Shown here one piece after another: positions 4,464 through 5,604 of a stretch of DNA of 5,604 nucleotides. Location: contig JAEZBH010000201.1 in NCBI GenBank assembly GCA_023427285.1, positions 1-5,604 on the forward strand, in the 5' to 3' direction. Source of the stretch: Pseudomonadota bacterium. GTDB taxonomy: Bacteria; Pseudomonadota; Alphaproteobacteria; Sphingomonadales; Sphingomonadaceae. Below the pieces are notes generated by a model. It had not been told where the DNA came from. It did not search any database and saw nothing but the letters and a program-made list of their open reading frames with translations. Made by a program: the position numbers and the translations under genes. Numbering within the stretch: position 1 is the stretch's first letter; every line of letters starts with the position of its first letter.

Positions 4464-4504
4464 GAGAATCTCGGCCCTCCATGCCTGGGGGGCCGTTCTC
4501 GTTT
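4464..4504 (+). terminator. Probable intrinsic terminator between acpP and fabF
   Basis: A strong GC stem CGGCCCTCC (4472-4480) pairs with GGGGGGCCG (4487-4495, one G-U pair) around a six-base loop. It is extended by GAGAA (4464-4468) with TTCTC (4496-4500) across a three-base bulge. The 3' side is moderately T-rich (TTCTCGTTT). The weak T-tract suggests partial termination, which would leave acpP mRNA more abundant than fabF mRNA. The structure is seen directly; its efficiency is inferred. Confidence 0.6.
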
Positions 4505-4563
4505 AATAACGGTCCGGCCGCGCGTGTCGTACGGGCGGGCCTGCAAGTGAAGGAGGCGGAGAC

Positions 4564-5604
4564 ATGCGTCGTGTCGTCGTGACCGGACTGGGCATGGTAA
4601 CCCCGCTTGGCGGTAGCGTTGCCACCACCTGGTCTAACCTGCTGGCGTCCAAGTCGGGTGCTGGCCCGATCACTATCTTCGATCCCACAGGCTACGCCTG
4701 CCGCATCGCCTGCGAAGTGAAGCGCGGCGATGGCACCGGCATGACTTTTGATGCCGGCAAGCGGGTGGACCACAAGATTCAACGTCAGGTCGATCCGTTC
4801 ATCGTGTTCGGCATCGATGCCGCTGGTCAGGCGCTGGAAGATGCCGGGCTGACCGACCTCGATTACGAGACCAGCCTGCGCGCCGGTACGCTGATCGGCT
4901 CGGGCATCGGCGGTCTGCCGGGTATCGAGAAAGAATCGGTTAACCTGTTCCAGAACGGCCCGCGCCGTGTGTCGCCGCACTTCGTGCATGGCCGCCTGAT
5001 CAACCTGGTCTCGGGCCAGGTCTCGATCAAGTACGGCCTGCGCGGTCCGAACCACGCCGTGGTCACCGCCTGCTCGACCGGCGCGCACGCCATTGGCGAT
5101 GCTGCACGCATCATCCAGTGGGATGACGCGGACATCATGGTCGCTGGCGGTGCTGAATCGGCCATCTGCCCGCTGGGCATCGCCGGTTTTGCCCAGGCAC
5201 GCGCTCTCTCGACCGCGTACAACGACGCACCGGAGAAGGCATCGCGTCCGTATGACGTGGGCCGCGACGGCTTCGTGATGGGCGAGGGCGCAGGCTGCGT
5301 CGTGCTGGAAGAGTACGAGCACGCAAAGCGCCGCGGCGCGAAGATCTACGCCGAAATCGTGGGCTACGGCCTGACGGGCGACGCCTACCACGTCACGGCT
5401 CCGGCCGAGGACGGCTCGGGCGGTTACCGCTCGATGGAAATGGCGCTGAAGCGCGCTGGCATGACCCCGGCGGACATCGATTACGTCAACGCGCACGGCA
5501 CCTCGACGCCGCTGGGCGACGAGATCGAGCTGGGGGCGGTGCGCCGCCTGTTCGGCAATGAGATCGCCAACATCTCCATGTCGTCCACCAAGTCGGCCAT
5601 CGGC
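4564..5604 (+). CDS. fabF: 3-oxoacyl-[acyl carrier protein] synthase II, 3' end missing
   Basis: Condenses malonyl-ACP with acyl-ACP, releasing CO2, to lengthen the chain by two carbons; FabF also acts in elongating unsaturated chains. The first 347 codons are present, against about 410-420 for the family, and the frame is open to the window edge. MRRVVVTGLGMVTPLG at the start is canonical for KAS II. The nucleophile Cys170 is in VTACSTGAHAIG, the first catalytic His311 in NAHGTSTPLGDE, and the conserved Lys343 in SSTKSAIG; the second catalytic His would be the next codon, just outside. GIGGL at 114-118 and RPYDVGRDGFVMGEGAG at 228-244 are also typical. ATG 4564 follows a strong AAGGAGG (4550-4556) with seven bases between. 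SPHFVHGRLINL at 137-148 resembles sphingomonad FabF from memory. The 136-bp gap from acpP includes a probable terminator, so fabF may rely on read-through or its own promoter. Confidence 0.96.
   Translation, partial: MRRVVVTGLGMVTPLGGSVATTWSNLLASKSGAGPITIFDPTGYACRIACEVKRGDGTGMTFDAGKRVDHKIQRQVDPFIVFGIDAAGQALEDAGLTDLDYETSLRAGTLIGSGIGGLPGIEKESVNLFQNGPRRVSPHFVHGRLINLVSGQVSIKYGLRGPNHAVVTACSTGAHAIGDAARIIQWDDADIMVAGGAESAICPLGIAGFAQARALSTAYNDAPEKASRPYDVGRDGFVMGEGAGCVVLEEYEHAKRRGAKIYAEIVGYGLTGDAYHVTAPAEDGSGGYRSMEMALKRAGMTPADIDYVNAHGTSTPLGDEIELGAVRRLFGNEIANISMSSTKSAIG

Noticed and set aside
3266..5496. Minus-strand open frames opposite fabG (3266-4018) and fabF (4444-5496)
   Set aside because: Same GC-bias shadow effect. 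Compositions are His/Arg/Ala-rich with no known motif, and the plus-strand genes have all catalytic residues visible in the window.

Overview
The window is chromosomal housekeeping DNA from a Gram-negative bacterium, most likely an alphaproteobacterium and probably a member of the Sphingomonadales. The assignment rests on gene order (rpsF-rpsR diverging from fabD-fabG-acpP-fabF, an arrangement I recall from several alphaproteobacterial genomes) and on protein wording, for example the FabF stretches SPHFVHGRLINL and VDPFIVFGIDAAGQAL, which resemble sphingomonad FabF as I remember it. The coding regions are GC-rich and the gaps between genes are less so. I see no mobile element, CRISPR array, tRNA or rRNA.

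Left part, minus strand (1-1835). Reading in the direction of transcription, there is a gene for an exported tetratricopeptide-repeat (TPR) protein (1835-705), a strong intrinsic terminator (659-619), a short leader with a hairpin, rpsF for ribosomal protein S6 (551-57), and the first 14 codons of rpsR for S18 (42-1). S6 carries an unusual C-terminal tail made of 16 tandem Arg-Gly-Glu/Asp triplets encoded by a 9-bp DNA repeat. The rpsF stop codon overlaps the rpsR ribosome binding site.

Middle (1836-2234). A roughly 400-bp divergent intergenic region separates the TPR gene from fabD. It holds two abutting palindromes just upstream of the TPR start, a candidate promoter for fabD, and a 17-bp element (CTGCTCGAAAGTTGCTC) that recurs with one change just upstream of fabG.

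Right part, plus strand (2235-5604). fabD (TTG start), fabG, acpP and fabF (cut by the window end) form the core type II fatty acid synthesis cluster. FabD loads malonyl groups onto the acyl carrier protein AcpP, FabF condenses malonyl-ACP with the growing acyl-ACP, and FabG reduces the resulting 3-ketoacyl-ACP. The gaps are wide (92, 178 and 136 bp) and contain RNA hairpins. These include a set of mutually exclusive pairings upstream of acpP and a probable intrinsic terminator between acpP and fabF, so the cluster is probably not one uniform transcript.

I did not find a clear new biological system. The most useful leads are the shared element before fabD and fabG, the S6 repeat tail, the foldable acpP leader, and the terminator lying only 67 bp upstream of rpsF.
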